DNA of 64,000 nt from Bullera alba (taxonomy: Eukaryota; Basidiomycota; Tremellomycetes; Tremellales; Bulleraceae), in contig BCIX01000001.1 in NCBI GenBank assembly GCA_001600095.1, forward strand, positions 558,001 to 622,000, in the 5' to 3' direction. Position numbers and translations under genes: made by a program. Positions 43,064-54,438 of the stretch are shown one piece after another (the first letter of the stretch is position 1; each line of letters starts with the position of its first letter). Under the pieces are notes generated by a model, which saw nothing but the letters and a program-made list of their open reading frames with translations, ran no database searches and was not told the DNA's origin.

Positions 43064-46000
43064 CTACTCTGCGCCCCACCACAACGCGTCAAGCTCGTTG
43101 AAAAACGTCTTGTCTGTGTTCCTCATCCCTGTCAACGTCTCACAGATCCTATCGCCCTCTAGGGCCATCCAGCCTGGTGCCACCACCCCGCTCGACCACT
43201 TCCATCCTTTACCACCCCCAGCTCCGGCTCCAAAGTTGACAGAGGTCAGCGCCGCCCCATCAGAGCTATCCCCACTAGGCGAGGTCGTCCCGTTCAACAC
43301 GCCCAGCGTCTCAACTAATCGCCGACATAGTACTCCGAATGGATTCCGAGCAAAGTCGGCTCCTCCAGAATGTACCCCGTCCCAGATGATCTTGGACATG
43401 AGAGCCGTTGCACCTGGCGTGTTGCGCATGAGAGCGCGCGTCGGTATTGGCGCAAGAAAGGCGATCGAGTAGAGCGACATTCCCAACAATTCCACATGAC
43501 CGAGGTATTCCTCCGAAATGTGCATCGCCTCGTCGGCGCGCTTGGTCATTGGGAACATTTTGACCAGGGATTGAAATAGCGTGACCAGTTCGTCTTGAGG
43601 CAAGGCACCGAGGACTTGCCTGTTGCCGTCTCTCCGAGCGAGCTGCGAGAATGCCTCCAGGGCTCGAAAGATGGATTGGGTCAGGTTTTGCGGTGCCTCT
43701 TGGATTGACCGGCTGGGACCATACACCGTCTCCTTTGCCGCGACAATGTCGAAACCCGAGTTGAGATAGACGGTCAATAAGCGGAATATCGGCAAGATTG
43801 ACGACATCGAAACACCCTTGAGATTGATGTTGCCACCGGTGTTGGCCAATATCACAATGACGTCTCGTCGCACCCGAGCTAGTTCGAGTATCGAATAGGG
43901 CTGATGCGAAGACGATCTGATGGGGTCTGTTGGACTCCTGGCTAACCTCGGGTCGACTATACGCGATAGCAGGATGAAGAACTGGGGGTACTGTGTCATG
44001 ATCGTTCGGTTCTCCGGCAGCATGGACAGGTTGCGAAGTAGGTTGAGCGTTGCCAGTATGATGTCTGTCGAACCACCCGTCCGTTCTTTTCGCCAAGCAG
44101 TAGTCCCATCCTCGTGATCCGGCACCGAGTAGTCGACGTGAGTGCCCAGTCGCTCCATTGCAAAGTAGTCGAGGGATGAGAGGTCGACTTTGTCCTTTGC
44201 AACACTCGCTTCAGGGTCATCAGCGAGTTGTGTCGACGAAATCGCTTCGTCCCAAGCCTCGTAGCCATCTTCCCCGAATACCGCTTCCTCCAGAAGATCC
44301 AACAGCTCGATGTAGATATCCCGCAGCTGGACCAAGGGTAGTCCGACCGATCTCTCCTCTGGATACGGCATCGAGAGCATTGACAAGACGGTCAGACTGT
44401 ACCCAAGCTCCTTCGGTAATCTCGACCGCAGGCTCATCAGGACGCCATCCATGTCAACCACACCGAGTTCGTTCAAGGGCCGGGGAGGGTGCATCTGATC
44501 GTTCTTCGGAAACGTCGAGGCCACCGCTCGCTCGTCCCAGCCACCGAGGTTGATTTGAGGTATGTGCAGAGGTTGATACTCGACCTTGTATCGGGTCCGC
44601 TTTGGCGTAGGCGGTTTTGGTTGAGTATCGGCGCTAGAACGCTTTTGCCCAACCGCCGGCGACTGTCCGAGTTGATTCTGCATTTGCTGCTGCTGTTGTT
44701 GCTGGAGAAATGTTGCAAACTGCTGAGCGGGAGCTTGTGGCTGCTGTTGCATCTGCTTCTGGGCTTGCGTCACAGCAGACTGTGCCGAGGTGACGCGAGG
44801 CGAATCGGTGCGAGTCGTCGTCGTCGAGTTCTTGCTGCCCTTGGGCCTTCCCTTTTTCTTCTTGGGCGGACCTGTTGGTGTGTCGGCTCCAACAGCAGAA
44901 TTCGGCTGCGACATGGTCTGCGCCGGACTGCTGACGTTGATCGGCGACGGTATGGGGCGAGCCGTTTGGGCTTGGACGGGCGTGGATACTGGGGGGAATT
45001 GAGCCGGAGAAGGCGCGTTGAAACTTGCCATGGCAACCGGGCTAGGTGCTGACATTTGCGAAGGTGAAGGAGCTGTGATCCCATTCATCACCGTTCCATC
45101 CTGACCTGGTGTACCGACAGGTGGCGGTCTGCCGGCCGTCATCATTGCTGGCCCGTTTTTCTGCATCGGCCCCTTCTTCTGCATCATGTGCTGCTCGAAC
45201 CCGATCATGTACTTTCGGTGAAAAGCCATGAGATATGGAATAGTGTGTTCGGTCATGGTGGGCGAGGATTGCGCCGGGGTCCCGAAGGGCTGGGGGACGG
45301 CTACAGGCGCAGGAAGCATCTGCGGCAGGTTTTTGCTACCGATGAACTCTGCCCATTTCGCTGCGGCATTGGGTTGAGAGTTGAGCTAGGAAAGGCTTTG
45401 GTCAGCCAAACCCGGAAGCGAGCGCAGCGAGACCGACTCACTTGTTGTAATCCACCAGCCCGTATGATGAATAAAAATAGATCCACAAGATCCAGCCATT
45501 CCTCTCCAATCTTCAACGCACACTCCCTCTGGCCATTCTCGTACGCTTCTGGCGGTAGAGGTATTTGGTGTGCCTGGAGGAAGACCCGCAACGAGTTGGT
45601 GAAGAACCGTTTTTGATCTGCGGGATTCTGTGGGGGCCGCACTAGTGGTGGTCTAGCGTTCATGCCCGGTGGTAGACCTGCCATGGCCGTGTTCGGCTGC
45701 TGGGGATTTGGGAGGCCGGCTTGTTGTGCTTGTTGGTGCTGCCGTACTAGCTGTTCTCTTTGCTGCTGCGACAAGGCATTGAACCCCTGCATCCCGCTCA
45801 TCTGCGTGCCCAGCCCGGTCGAGGGGCCTGCGACAGCATTGGAGGGTATGTTGAGCGCGGACAAGGGGGGCCGGCCTTGTTGAGCGGATGGCGAGGAGGC
45901 CGTTTGCGGGGAATTGGCGTTGGGCTGAGGGGGCAGACCGAGACCTATTTGGCCTTGGCCTATTCGTGCACGCTGGGACTGCGAGGACTGCAGCAGCTGA

Positions 46001-46515
46001 AGCTGAGAGGTTGATATTAGCTACACTGTGCAATAACAATTGAATATAGTGTAGCTCACCTGCTTGAGCATCTCCTCCTTCTTGCCATCCGGAAGCGTGG
46101 CCACCAAGGCGGCGGCGTTCTGCAAGTTGAATGGTTGCTGCATACCGGGTATGCCAGAGCCCGACATCTTTCGCTCGCCGTTCGATCCATTGGCGTTGTT
46201 GTCGATCTGCTGTTGACGTTGTTGCATATCAGCCTGCATATGTTGTTGGGCCATGGCCAGTCGGGCTTGTAGAAGGGAGAGGTCGGACAAGTTGCCATTG
46301 CTGCCTGCCGCCGGAGAGGGCAGGGACACGCCGTTGGTGTAAGGCGATGTCAGAGGCTGGTTGTGGGTCAAGGGCGAAGGGTTGTGCAGGGAGGAAGGGG
46401 TGTTGATGTTGTGTTGAGGCTGATGAGCATTCTGGCCATTGGAGAACCCATTGGACACGTCGTTGGTACCGTTGTTCCAGATCGAGTTGTCCTGAGAGGT
46501 GGACCCTTCTGCCAT
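43064..46515 (-). CDS. SWI1: SWI/SNF subunit SWI1 (ARID protein)
   Basis: ARID-domain subunit of the SWI/SNF chromatin remodeller. The start at 46515 opens an Asn/Gln-rich region (MAEGSTSQDNSIWNNGTNDV; QQHMQADMQQRQQQIDNNAN). The ARID follows across introns near 46050 and 45400: KRFFTNSLRVFLQAHQIPLP, GEEWLDLVDLFLFIIRAGGL, KWAEFIGSKNLPQ. IPYLMAFHRKYMIGFEQHM comes next, then a Pro/Gln linker with a basic KKKKGRPKGSKN AT-hook-like patch. The C-terminal half is the BAF250/Swi1 repeat-like domain (STDIILATLNLLRNLSMLPE; VIVILANTGGNINLKG; LEAFSQLARRDGNRQVLGAL). About 1,100 residues. Two introns only, fewer than its neighbours. Confidence 0.9.
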
Positions 46516-47481
46516 GGTCGCCGCTCTGGCTGACGGCTACGAGGGGAACGAACATGACAAGTTTAGCATGTTGCCAGGGCTTTGGTACGCGACGATGGGG
46601 ACTCACACAGTCGGGTGTCGAGGTGGACAACCTCCACCTAGTCTACAGACAGACGACGACCTTGGGCTGCTCCTTTGTCTCAGCTGACTAGGAAGGGTTC
46701 GCGGGAGTAGGACCGTCCCGGTGTCCGATCAGATTATGCGAGGGGGGCGAGGCGGGGNGGGGGGGTTCGGGCGAGAGGAGGAGGGGGGGGATGGGACACG
46801 GGGTTTGAGATCTGGTGTAAAGGAGGTTTAAGTGGATCCGGAACGGGAATGACGTGCCGGGACACGCGATGACTGCTGTGGCTGGGTGTATGACTTGTCG
46901 CCAGGGTGTGTGTTGGATCAGGTCGGGCTTGGTCAGGTGGGTAGTCGTTTCCCCTTGGGCCCTCTGATCTCCCTTCTCCCGGCCGATAAGATAAAAAAGC
47001 ACGGCTTGTTGTCGTTAATGGGGGTTGCTGCTTATTCCTCGGTGTGATTCCAATCGTTTCGGCTGTCTCGAATAAAAATGGCAAGCGAATCTCGCAATCT
47101 TATTGGCTAATTGGTTCCAATGGGATTTTATGGCGCGACCCTCTTTAACCTCGGTTCGGCTTGGTATGCTCGGGCTGCGGATGCTTTGACTCGTCCTCTG
47201 CCTGTCTCTTCGGACCTTGCTCTATTTGGACCTCCGTGTGTCCGGCAGAGTCGCCTGCTTTCTGGCTTTGTTTGAGCGGCCCTAATTGGGATCGAGGTGA
47301 CGCACCGACGCAGACCGACGCGCTCTCACCGTACGAGTAGCGACGACTTCCCAAATTGCCAGAAACAGTAATTTCCGACGGAAATACAGTAGCGGGGTAA
47401 TTGGCAACCGACAAGGAAATCACATTTTGGATGCATGACGTGGCACTCGTATCATCCTCAACGCGCAAAGGGACCACTGGA
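46516..47481. promoter_or_regulatory. SWI1 upstream region
   Basis: 966 bases with a GC-rich upstream part and an AT-rich patch (about 47070-47140). Repeated frames on minus (46688-47084) reflect C-rich low complexity and are not coding. The G-rich tract is listed separately. Confidence 0.45.
46741..46803 (+). other. G-rich tract with one undetermined base
   Basis: Runs of six, four-plus-seven, three, seven, three and four Gs occur within about 65 bases, enough for a G-quadruplex on the plus strand. Base 46758 is N inside the longest run, so the sequencing of this run was unresolved. It lies 230-290 bases upstream of the SWI1 start. Confidence 0.6.
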
Positions 47482-48892
47482 CTACGCGCCGTAGATCGCC
47501 TTCTCAGTGTCATACTTGTACTCGTAGGTACCGTGGTAATAAACAGGCTGGACACCTGCGATACTGGCCCATGCAGCCTCACACGCGTCGACGACATCCT
47601 GTGGCAATGGTCCACCCTCGGCGCCATCCAGGTTTTCCTTCAGTTGTGCCAAGCTAGATGCACCGAACAACACGGCTGGAGAAGTAGAACAGTCATCAGC
47701 GGGAGCTATTGACATGGTATCCAGCTTGGACGTACCATCGTTTCCCTTGCCAGAAATGGGCATGTTGAGCTGCGAGTGATGCACACACCACCTGAAGCCG
47801 ACGTGAGAGATCGGGATACCGTGCTTTGAGGCTGCGGTCTTGATGTCTCTCAACGCCTGGAACATCTGCTCGTGGAAGTACCTGGAAGAATCGCCGTTCA
47901 ACTAAAACTCGCATAGCTCGAAGCAGACTACTCACTTTCCACGGTACGCTTTACCGACGGGACCGATCTGATCGCTGAATCTTCCTTCGCTGGGAACGTG
48001 ATCCTTGTCCTTGATCGAGTTGTCGACAAACTTGTCAGTCAACATACCTCCCGCAATGGGGTTGTATACGACGTATTGGATGCCGAACCGTCTGAGCGTA
48101 GGGATGAGATCACGCTCTGAAGTTCGGTTGATGCAGTTGTATGGGCCTTGGTAAACGCTAGGCCGAAGCCATCCTCGATACTTGCAGATCATGGCCACTT
48201 CGGAGACCTAACAAGTGGTCGGCTCCCAGCTCCGACCGTATCGTGTCGATTAGCTGGCTCACCTCAGATGCAGTGTAGTTCGACAGGCCGAGCTCCTTGA
48301 TTTTGCCTGCTTGATGGTACTCGTTGACGACTTCGAGCGGCACTTCGAAGGGGAGACTTCGGTCGGCTAGAGGCATCATTAGCGCCGTACACGCCCCTCT
48401 TTTGGATGTCTCGGAATTACCAGCATGGAGATAGAACAAGTCGATACTGTCGACGCCCAGCTCGGCCAAACTGGTGTCGATCGACTTTCGCAGGTTCTCG
48501 GGTAAAAAGTCTGTCCCTTGGTTCACGGGGTATACCTTCGTAGCGATCTTCTTGAAGTCTTTGACACCGCCAGCTTGAGCGGTCCAGTTCTCCTGCTTGC
48601 CGCCAGTGTATACTCTGGCAGTATCGAGCTCGTCGTATCCTCGAGACTTGAACTCCTCAAGGCACGCTTTGAACTCGTCCATCGAGGTCACTCTGACGGT
48701 CTGAGAGCGTGACATCAGTCCCACGTCCTGAGGAGAGAACATAGAGCTATCATCATGTTCTCCTCACCGTAGCTGAGCCTTCGGGACCGAAGTTCATGCC
48801 TGAAAAAGGTCAGCTCGAGGTGCAAACCCACGCCCGGAATCCCTCGCCACTTGCCACTCACATCCTAGGATGATTCTGTTTGGAGCGGGCAT
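47482..48892 (-). CDS. Aldo-keto reductase, AKR7 (aflatoxin aldehyde reductase) type
   Basis: NADPH-dependent aldehyde/ketone reductase of the cytosol. The start at 48892 reads MPAPNRIILG, followed by an intron to MNFGPEGSAT. The catalytic tetrad is visible: Asp and Tyr in DELDTARVYTGGKQE, Lys in IATKVYP and His in LFYLHAAD. Later motifs are IKELGLSNYTASEV, PSVYQGPYNCINR, RFGIQYVVYNPIAGGMLT and the NADPH-binding AVLFGASSLAQLKENL. The C-terminus YHGTYEYKYDTEKAIYGA fits the AKR7 family. About 330 residues with six or so introns. Substrate cannot be read from sequence; detoxification of reactive aldehydes is the family's usual role. Confidence 0.9.
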
Positions 48893-49318
48893 CGTGTGGG
48901 TCAATGAGAAGCGTGATCACAGACAGAAATGTCGAAGTGGGCGGAGGTGCAAGATTGTCTGGAGCAGCTACTAATGCCAGTATTTGTAGCCTGGAACGAG
49001 AAGGTTGTTCGGGGTGGAGGACCTGCTGGCTTGCAGGCTGCTGGACGGTGGTGGAGTGCTGTGGTGGAGGCTTCAGGTGGAGGTCCTCCACCTCGGTCCG
49101 CTGGGTAGATCCGGATGTTGCCACGTGAGCGGGATCAAATATCGATCGCTGGATCGCTGGAGCAGCTGGCGCCTGGCTGGTGCCGACGAGAGCTCCTGCT
49201 TGCTTTTGGACGCCTGCACCACCTCCAAACCAACTCTCTCCCTGTAACCCTGCGTAGAAACGTCACGGCTGCCAATACACCCCAAATAGCGACACAACCG
49301 AGCGCAGGACCTATCGCA
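48893..49318. promoter_or_regulatory. Divergent promoter between the AKR gene and the DUF1748 gene
   Basis: 426 bases with strong local duplications: ggtggag repeats at 49046-49085, and ggatcgctgga and ctggcgcctggctggtgcc at 49146-49184. No defined promoter motif is recognised. Confidence 0.45.
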
Positions 49319-49698
49319 ATGTTCGGTCGGCTCACGCGTTTGGCCATCGACCTTATTGCCATCTCGACGATTGTCGCGGGAATTAAGAAGGGCACAGGGT
49401 TCGCGTGAGTCTCGCGACGTCATACTTTCACCTTCCACAGACACATCTGGTCGTGGCGTTGAACCTCGTCGACGACCGGGTTATGGATCAAGATTGCGGG
49501 GTCGGGCGAAAGGATGTTTGCTGACTCGATCTTCTCAGACCCAACACTGCGAGGATCAAGGATAACACGATACGGTCCCTTCTCAACAAGTACTTCCTGA
49601 TCGGAGATACATTCTACGGAATGATCTGCGGTTTCGTCGTCAACTCAGGATACTTCAAGCGGACCTTAGACTGCGATCACGATGACAGGCCATTATGA
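49319..49698 (+). CDS. DUF1748 small fungal protein
   Basis: Two exons, 49319-49404 and 49539-49698, give an 81-residue protein. It begins MFGRLTRLAIDLIAISTIVA and continues GIKKGTGFAPNTARIKDNTI. The second exon has LLNKYFLIGDTFYGMICGFV and SGYFKRTLD. The start (MxGRL..Y/LAxDxxxxSxxLAGIKRxTG) and the terminal SGYFKR are the features of the DUF1748 family, found across fungi; I know of no assigned function. The hydrophobic first helix suggests membrane or mitochondrial association. The 134-base intron is longer than its neighbours'. The gene is short enough to be missed by length filters. Confidence 0.8.
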
Positions 49699-50037
49699 CG
49701 GAAGGCGGAGGTCTTGTAGTAGCATTCCAGGTGGAGCAACACCCTTCAGACACGACATCGAGGACGCATACCCGAATTAGCTCGAGCCATACGATAGAAT
49801 CCGGCGGCGCACAGGTGTCTTCTCGAGAGGACCTGATTTCAAGGGCAATATACCCGTACACCGGCTCGCAACGTTCAGACCGGATCCTCATATGCGGCCA
49901 TATAATACACGACTCAGTTGTAATCTCATGAATAAATAGGATACCAGGCTCCGACTTCTTCCCGACCATCCACTGCGCAATGATATACATACAACGTCTC
50001 ACTCTATCTCTAATCTAGACGTGCCATTCGCCAACGC
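49699..50037. other. Convergent 3' gap
   Basis: 339 bases between the DUF1748 and seipin stops. AATAAA at 49930-49935 on plus could be a polyadenylation signal for the DUF1748 gene. No other feature is seen. Confidence 0.4.
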
Positions 50038-51898
50038 CTAATCGCTGTCTGACCCTCTACTCTCGTCCGCAGCTCCAGAGACAGACTCTGTCGTCTCTGT
50101 GACTGTGTCATCAGTCCCATCTTCAGACTCCGCTGGAGCTGCAAGGCTCCTGACCGTCGGCGCCGTGGTTTCGGACTGGTTCATGCGTCAGTTCAAACGC
50201 AGTGGCACCGAGGGAAATCATGTAAAGCAACTTCACACTCACCCCGCCGAGCAGCGTAGACTCCCTCTTCCTCTCCTGAGGGATCTTCCTCAGACTGCCT
50301 CCAAGAGCACTACTCTCGACTTCTTCCCATTCACGTCTTCTCCTCTCCGCCTCTCGCCTCTCTTCCCTGTCTTTATCTTCGAAGGTCCTCTTGCGCTTCT
50401 CTTCGAGCAGCGCTTCCTCAGTCATGGGTCCTTCCCTGCCGCTGTCGATCCTCGCCTTAGACTTATCCTGCTTCTTAGGACGTGCGATGTACGTGATGAT
50501 GAGGAAGGCGAACAGCGACGAAGAGAGGGTGAGCGTCAGGGACAACGGAGGGAGGAGAAGAAGAGGAGGGAGCGGGTGCGCCGAAAGCAGCCATCTGGAC
50601 CTGTGCTCAGCTCCTTCGTCAAATGCAATAAGAGGATAGCTGACTCACCTAATCCCACTCGGTCGAGGAATGAACCGAATAACCACCCAGCCAGTGGTTC
50701 TGACCTCTCTCGGCTGCCTGTCAGTGTTGTCCGAGAATGAATCCTCTCGCCCTGTCACAGTCAGCCTCATAGGCGTTACCTATATGAGACCAATACTGAC
50801 CTATGCTGACGAAAGCGGAGCCAATGACTGCGTCGGGAATGGACCTCCCCGGCTTGACGACGATCCCTTCCATGAGTTCCTTCGTCATGAGGACGACGTC
50901 TTTGCCAGAGGCAGGGCTTGCAAGACGCCCCTTTGCCCTGCGTTCTCTGATCTTAGAGCGAGAGGCGCGAGAGCCACCATAACCTAATAGTCGAGACGGA
51001 CAGAGCGGTCTGAACGGCCAAGGAAGCAGACAAGGCGGCAGAAGATGGAGTGGCAGTGAAGGCAGGGAGAGCAACGTCGATGGCAAGGGAGGCGGTGGCA
51101 GGGACTAGGTATCGTCAGCGGTCGGTAATTATGATAACTTGAGGAGTACATACCGGCTGAGATGCTCCGACAACTGCAATTTCGCTATCACGAGCAGAAC
51201 GCAGTTGAAGAGACAGCATGAAGTTGCCTGATGAATTTTAGCACAGTCTCGTCCGTGCCTCCAGTAATCATGGCTCACCCATCTCCTCGCCGCCTCGTAT
51301 CGGTCTGACAAGTTCCAGTTCCACCTGGACGTCGTAACGCAGATCCTCTTGGAACTGCTCCATCGCCAGCGGTACCAGAACATGAGGTGTGCGAACATTT
51401 TTGGATCTAAGTCCTCTGAGTCAGCCAAGACACGTCAGATCCAGATATAGCAGTCTACTCACCCATAGTAGAGCCAGCCTTCGAGTTCGATCGGACCTCC
51501 CGTTCCCCAGGAATACCACCATGCCCCAACAGCCAGTATGGAGAAGAATGCCGAGGCGAGGGTCAGAAGACCCAGCAGGATCAGCTTCAGCACCACACTG
51601 ATGGTCAATGGCGACGTTGCCAGGTTGGTGATCCATCGAAGGGGAAGTGTAACCCTTAGCGAAGATATCAGCTCAGTGCCTAAGACACACCTGCCAAGAT
51701 AGCTCACGGAGTGAGGACAACTCTGAGAAGGTTGTTTAAAAAGTCGATAAAGTCGTCATTCTTCGTATTTCCGACAGTAGCATTACTCCGCTGGCGATCC
51801 CAACGAGCTCGAGAGTCTTGCGCGGGGATCTGCTCCGAGTTGACGGCTCTAGCTCGGAGATATGGCTCGAGAGAAGCCGTTGGCACTGTCGTGGCCAT
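50038..51898 (-). CDS. SEI1: Seipin (lipid droplet assembly protein)
   Basis: ER membrane protein that organises lipid droplet biogenesis. The start at 51898 gives MATTVPTASLEPYLRARAVN. The first membrane segment is VVLKLILLGLLTLASAFFSI followed by LAVGAWWYSWG (about 51600-51500). The lumenal domain has TPHVLVPLAMEQFQEDLRYD, VQVELELVRP and the seipin hallmark GNFMLSLQLRSARDSEIAVV. Later come WPFRPLCPSRLLGYGGSRAS and VLMTKELMEGIVVKPGRSIP. The second membrane segment is LTLTLSSSLFAFLIITYIAR (about 50530-50470), followed by a charged cytosolic tail. A last intron (donor GTGAGTGTGA) leads to an acidic Ser/Thr-rich end, stop at 50038. A Pro/Leu-rich stretch after the hallmark motif is unusual. About 470 residues. 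Confidence 0.87.
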
Positions 51899-52275
51899 TG
51901 TGAAAGCGCGCGGAGACCGCTATCGTCTCCAGACAGTTGTCACGGTGGTGCGAGTATACGGACGGCCCCAATCTTGACCAGTCTTGACCGGAGACACTTT
52001 CGCAATCCAATGTAGGATAGTAGTTACCAACTTACCACTGAGGCAAGTCGCAAGCAAGTGTCGCCTTCTCATAGCCGGAGTGAATCTGAAACGCGTCACC
52101 AGCAAGCGGGATAGGCGCGAGGACCAGCTTGGTGCGGTGCCTGAATCGAGTACGATGACGCACTGCAGCAACCATCCTTGCACGTGGTAAGAGCAACCAC
52201 GTCGAACTAGGTTGACTGCTCAACATCTAACCCAGGAATACACTCCTGCCATCCGCAGCCAGTCAGCCCCTTATA
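51899..52275. promoter_or_regulatory. Divergent promoter between seipin and the NAPE-PLD-like gene
   Basis: 377 bases with the tandem word cttgaccagt/cttgaccgg at 51973-51991. No clear element is recognised. Confidence 0.4.
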
Positions 52276-54107
52276 ATGTCAGCACCTCAATACCCTGTAG
52301 TCACCAGACTGCAACCAGACCCAGAACTCCTGAATGATCACCATGGTCCACCTCAAAAGGGAAGCAAGATCGCACTCTCGGACAGCGCCAAGCCCAAATA
52401 CTTCCAGAACCCATGGAAGTCATGGCGATCGCCTTCCCTCTCCGACGCATGGACAGCTTACCAGAAAGGTGCTGCAATAGCTCTCCCCATCAGAGAGACC
52501 CCTAAGCGATTTACGCATGCCGGTGCTGAAGGCGGCGCCAATGACTCCTCTGATGGAGACTCGGATGGATCACCCAAGACGCCACAGGACGATGAAGAGG
52601 AGGACAAACCCCTTCCGAGAGGTCCAGACGGTGCGATCAGGAAGGACAACTCGGGCTGGATCCTTCCGGGAAGTCTGTACATCCGACCCGAGTTCAGCGA
52701 GATTAGCGATCAAGATGAAGCGGACGACTGGAGAGATCCGCCAGTGGAAGTGATCAGACCAAAGTGGGAGGAGCTACAGGGGGACAAGGAAGATGTCACA
52801 TGGTTGGGACACGCCGGTGTCATGGTGAGAATACCCTGGAAGAAGGTTGATGGTGGCAAGAACCGGGAAGGATCATGCGGCGTCCTCTTTGACCCTATCT
52901 TCTCGTATAGGTGAGTACATCAGCCTGAGTGCTTGGTCGGGGATCGTGTGCTAAGCTTTCAGGTGTTCTCCGTCACAATACGTTGGGCCGGCGAGGTATC
53001 AAGATTCTCCATGTGCTATTGCCGATTTGCCTCCAGTACACGTCTGCCTCATCTCCCACGATCATTGTGAGTAAAGTGATTTGGACCTGAATTGGCTGAC
53101 CATCTTGCAGACGACCACCTAGATTACTACAGTATTGTAGATGTGTGGAAATATCATCAAGAGACGGTCCATTTCTTTGTGCCATTTGGACTTGCCCAGT
53201 GGTTCATCGCTACCGGCATCTCAGAAGACAGGGTGACCGAGATGGACTGGTGGAGCGAATCGATCCTGTCATTCCCTGCGCCTTCGAGCAGTAGTTCACC
53301 CTTAGATGCGTCTGATGACCAGTCGCAAAGAAACGGAGTGGACGAGACAGCATCTCTGAACCTCAAGGTGGTGTGCACACCGGCACAACATCGATCTGGA
53401 AGGGGAGTCATGGATCACATGAAGACGCTTTGGGCGAGCTGGTGTATCGGCGTGATAGAGAAGGAAGACGCGGACAAGGCTGAGGAGAGGGGCATGCTGG
53501 GATGGAAAGGCTTCAAGCTCTACTTTGGCGGGTGAGTACCATATCCGCACGCTGCGGTGGTTACTAACTCATTTCTCAGTGATACTGGATTCCGATATGC
53601 CACTGCGCCAGAGGAAGATGAGGATGCAATCTGCCCCGCTTTCCAGCGTGAGTACCTAGGCTACTGCCAGAAGTGCCGCTCTGACATTACCGACTCCCTC
53701 CAGAGATAAGCGATTTATACGCACCCATGTCATTATGCCTACTACCCCTCTCCACAGGATCATCATTACCCTTCCTACGGACGGTGCTCTCGCTCTCACT
53801 TGATCAGTACACCTTGACTTCATCACAACACTGCTCGCCGGGGGATTCACTGGATATCCATCTCATCATGAAAAGCGCACGTTCGGTGGGAATCCACTGG
53901 GGTACGTTCTGCGACTTGGACGAAGCGAGGGGAACCCGTGTCGACTTTGGAAGAGCCAGGCGAGAGCGCAAAGTTGGCGACAAATGGGACGGCAGTACGA
54001 CTGAGAAGGGCGGCAGTGCATCGGGTCCGGTCAAGCTCGACGAGGAGGGGTCTGATCGAGGCGTGTTCGTCACCTGTGACATCGGGGAGACGTTGGTCCT
54101 CCCTTAG
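52276..54107 (+). CDS. NAPE-hydrolysing phospholipase D-like metallo-beta-lactamase (FMP30 type)
   Basis: Zinc hydrolase that in this family releases N-acylethanolamines from N-acyl-phosphatidylethanolamine; the yeast relative Fmp30 is mitochondrial. The start at 52276 gives MSAPQYPVVTRLQPDPELLN. Conserved steps are WLGHAGVMVRIPWK, LFDPIFSYR, CSPSQYVGPARYQ, and the metal motif SHDHYDHLDYYS (HxHxDH, assembled over the intron near 53070-53110). Also seen are VCTPAQHRSGRG and FGGDTGFRYA. The last exon includes GSDRGVFVTCDIGETLVLP. Four introns, about 535 residues. An acidic insert (DEEEDKPLPRGPDG) in the N-terminal third is not a family feature. I see no strong targeting peptide at the start. 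Confidence 0.88.
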
Positions 54108-54438
54108 GGGAGTAATCGCAAGTGGATGGACGCAGCGCAAGGCCTTGTATGATTGGAGAAGACACGAGTAATCACGAGTATCGATATACACGGACCCTTA
54201 TTGTATGGATATACAGATGCATCTCGAGGTAGCAGGCTATCGATCGTTATGGTCATAAGTTGGCGCTGGATATGCACAACGGGTAATTTATACAGTAGAT
54301 ACACTGAATGTGACAGCGACAGAGACGCACACTGGGCCTAGAGAACCGAGAGAGATAGTCCGTGATGTATCCTTCATCCACCTTCCCTCCCCACACTGTT
54401 TCCATCTCATTTCCTTCTCCTCACCCACATCTCACGCC
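54108..54438. other. Convergent 3' gap
   Basis: 331 bases between two stops. The short duplication cacgagtaatcacgagtatcg lies at 54164-54183. No gene is seen. Confidence 0.5.

Noticed and set aside
50099..50740. A 213-codon plus-strand frame opposite seipin
   Set aside because: Antisense to the charged seipin tail and second membrane segment; the Arg/Ser/Leu composition is the complement of the sense codons.
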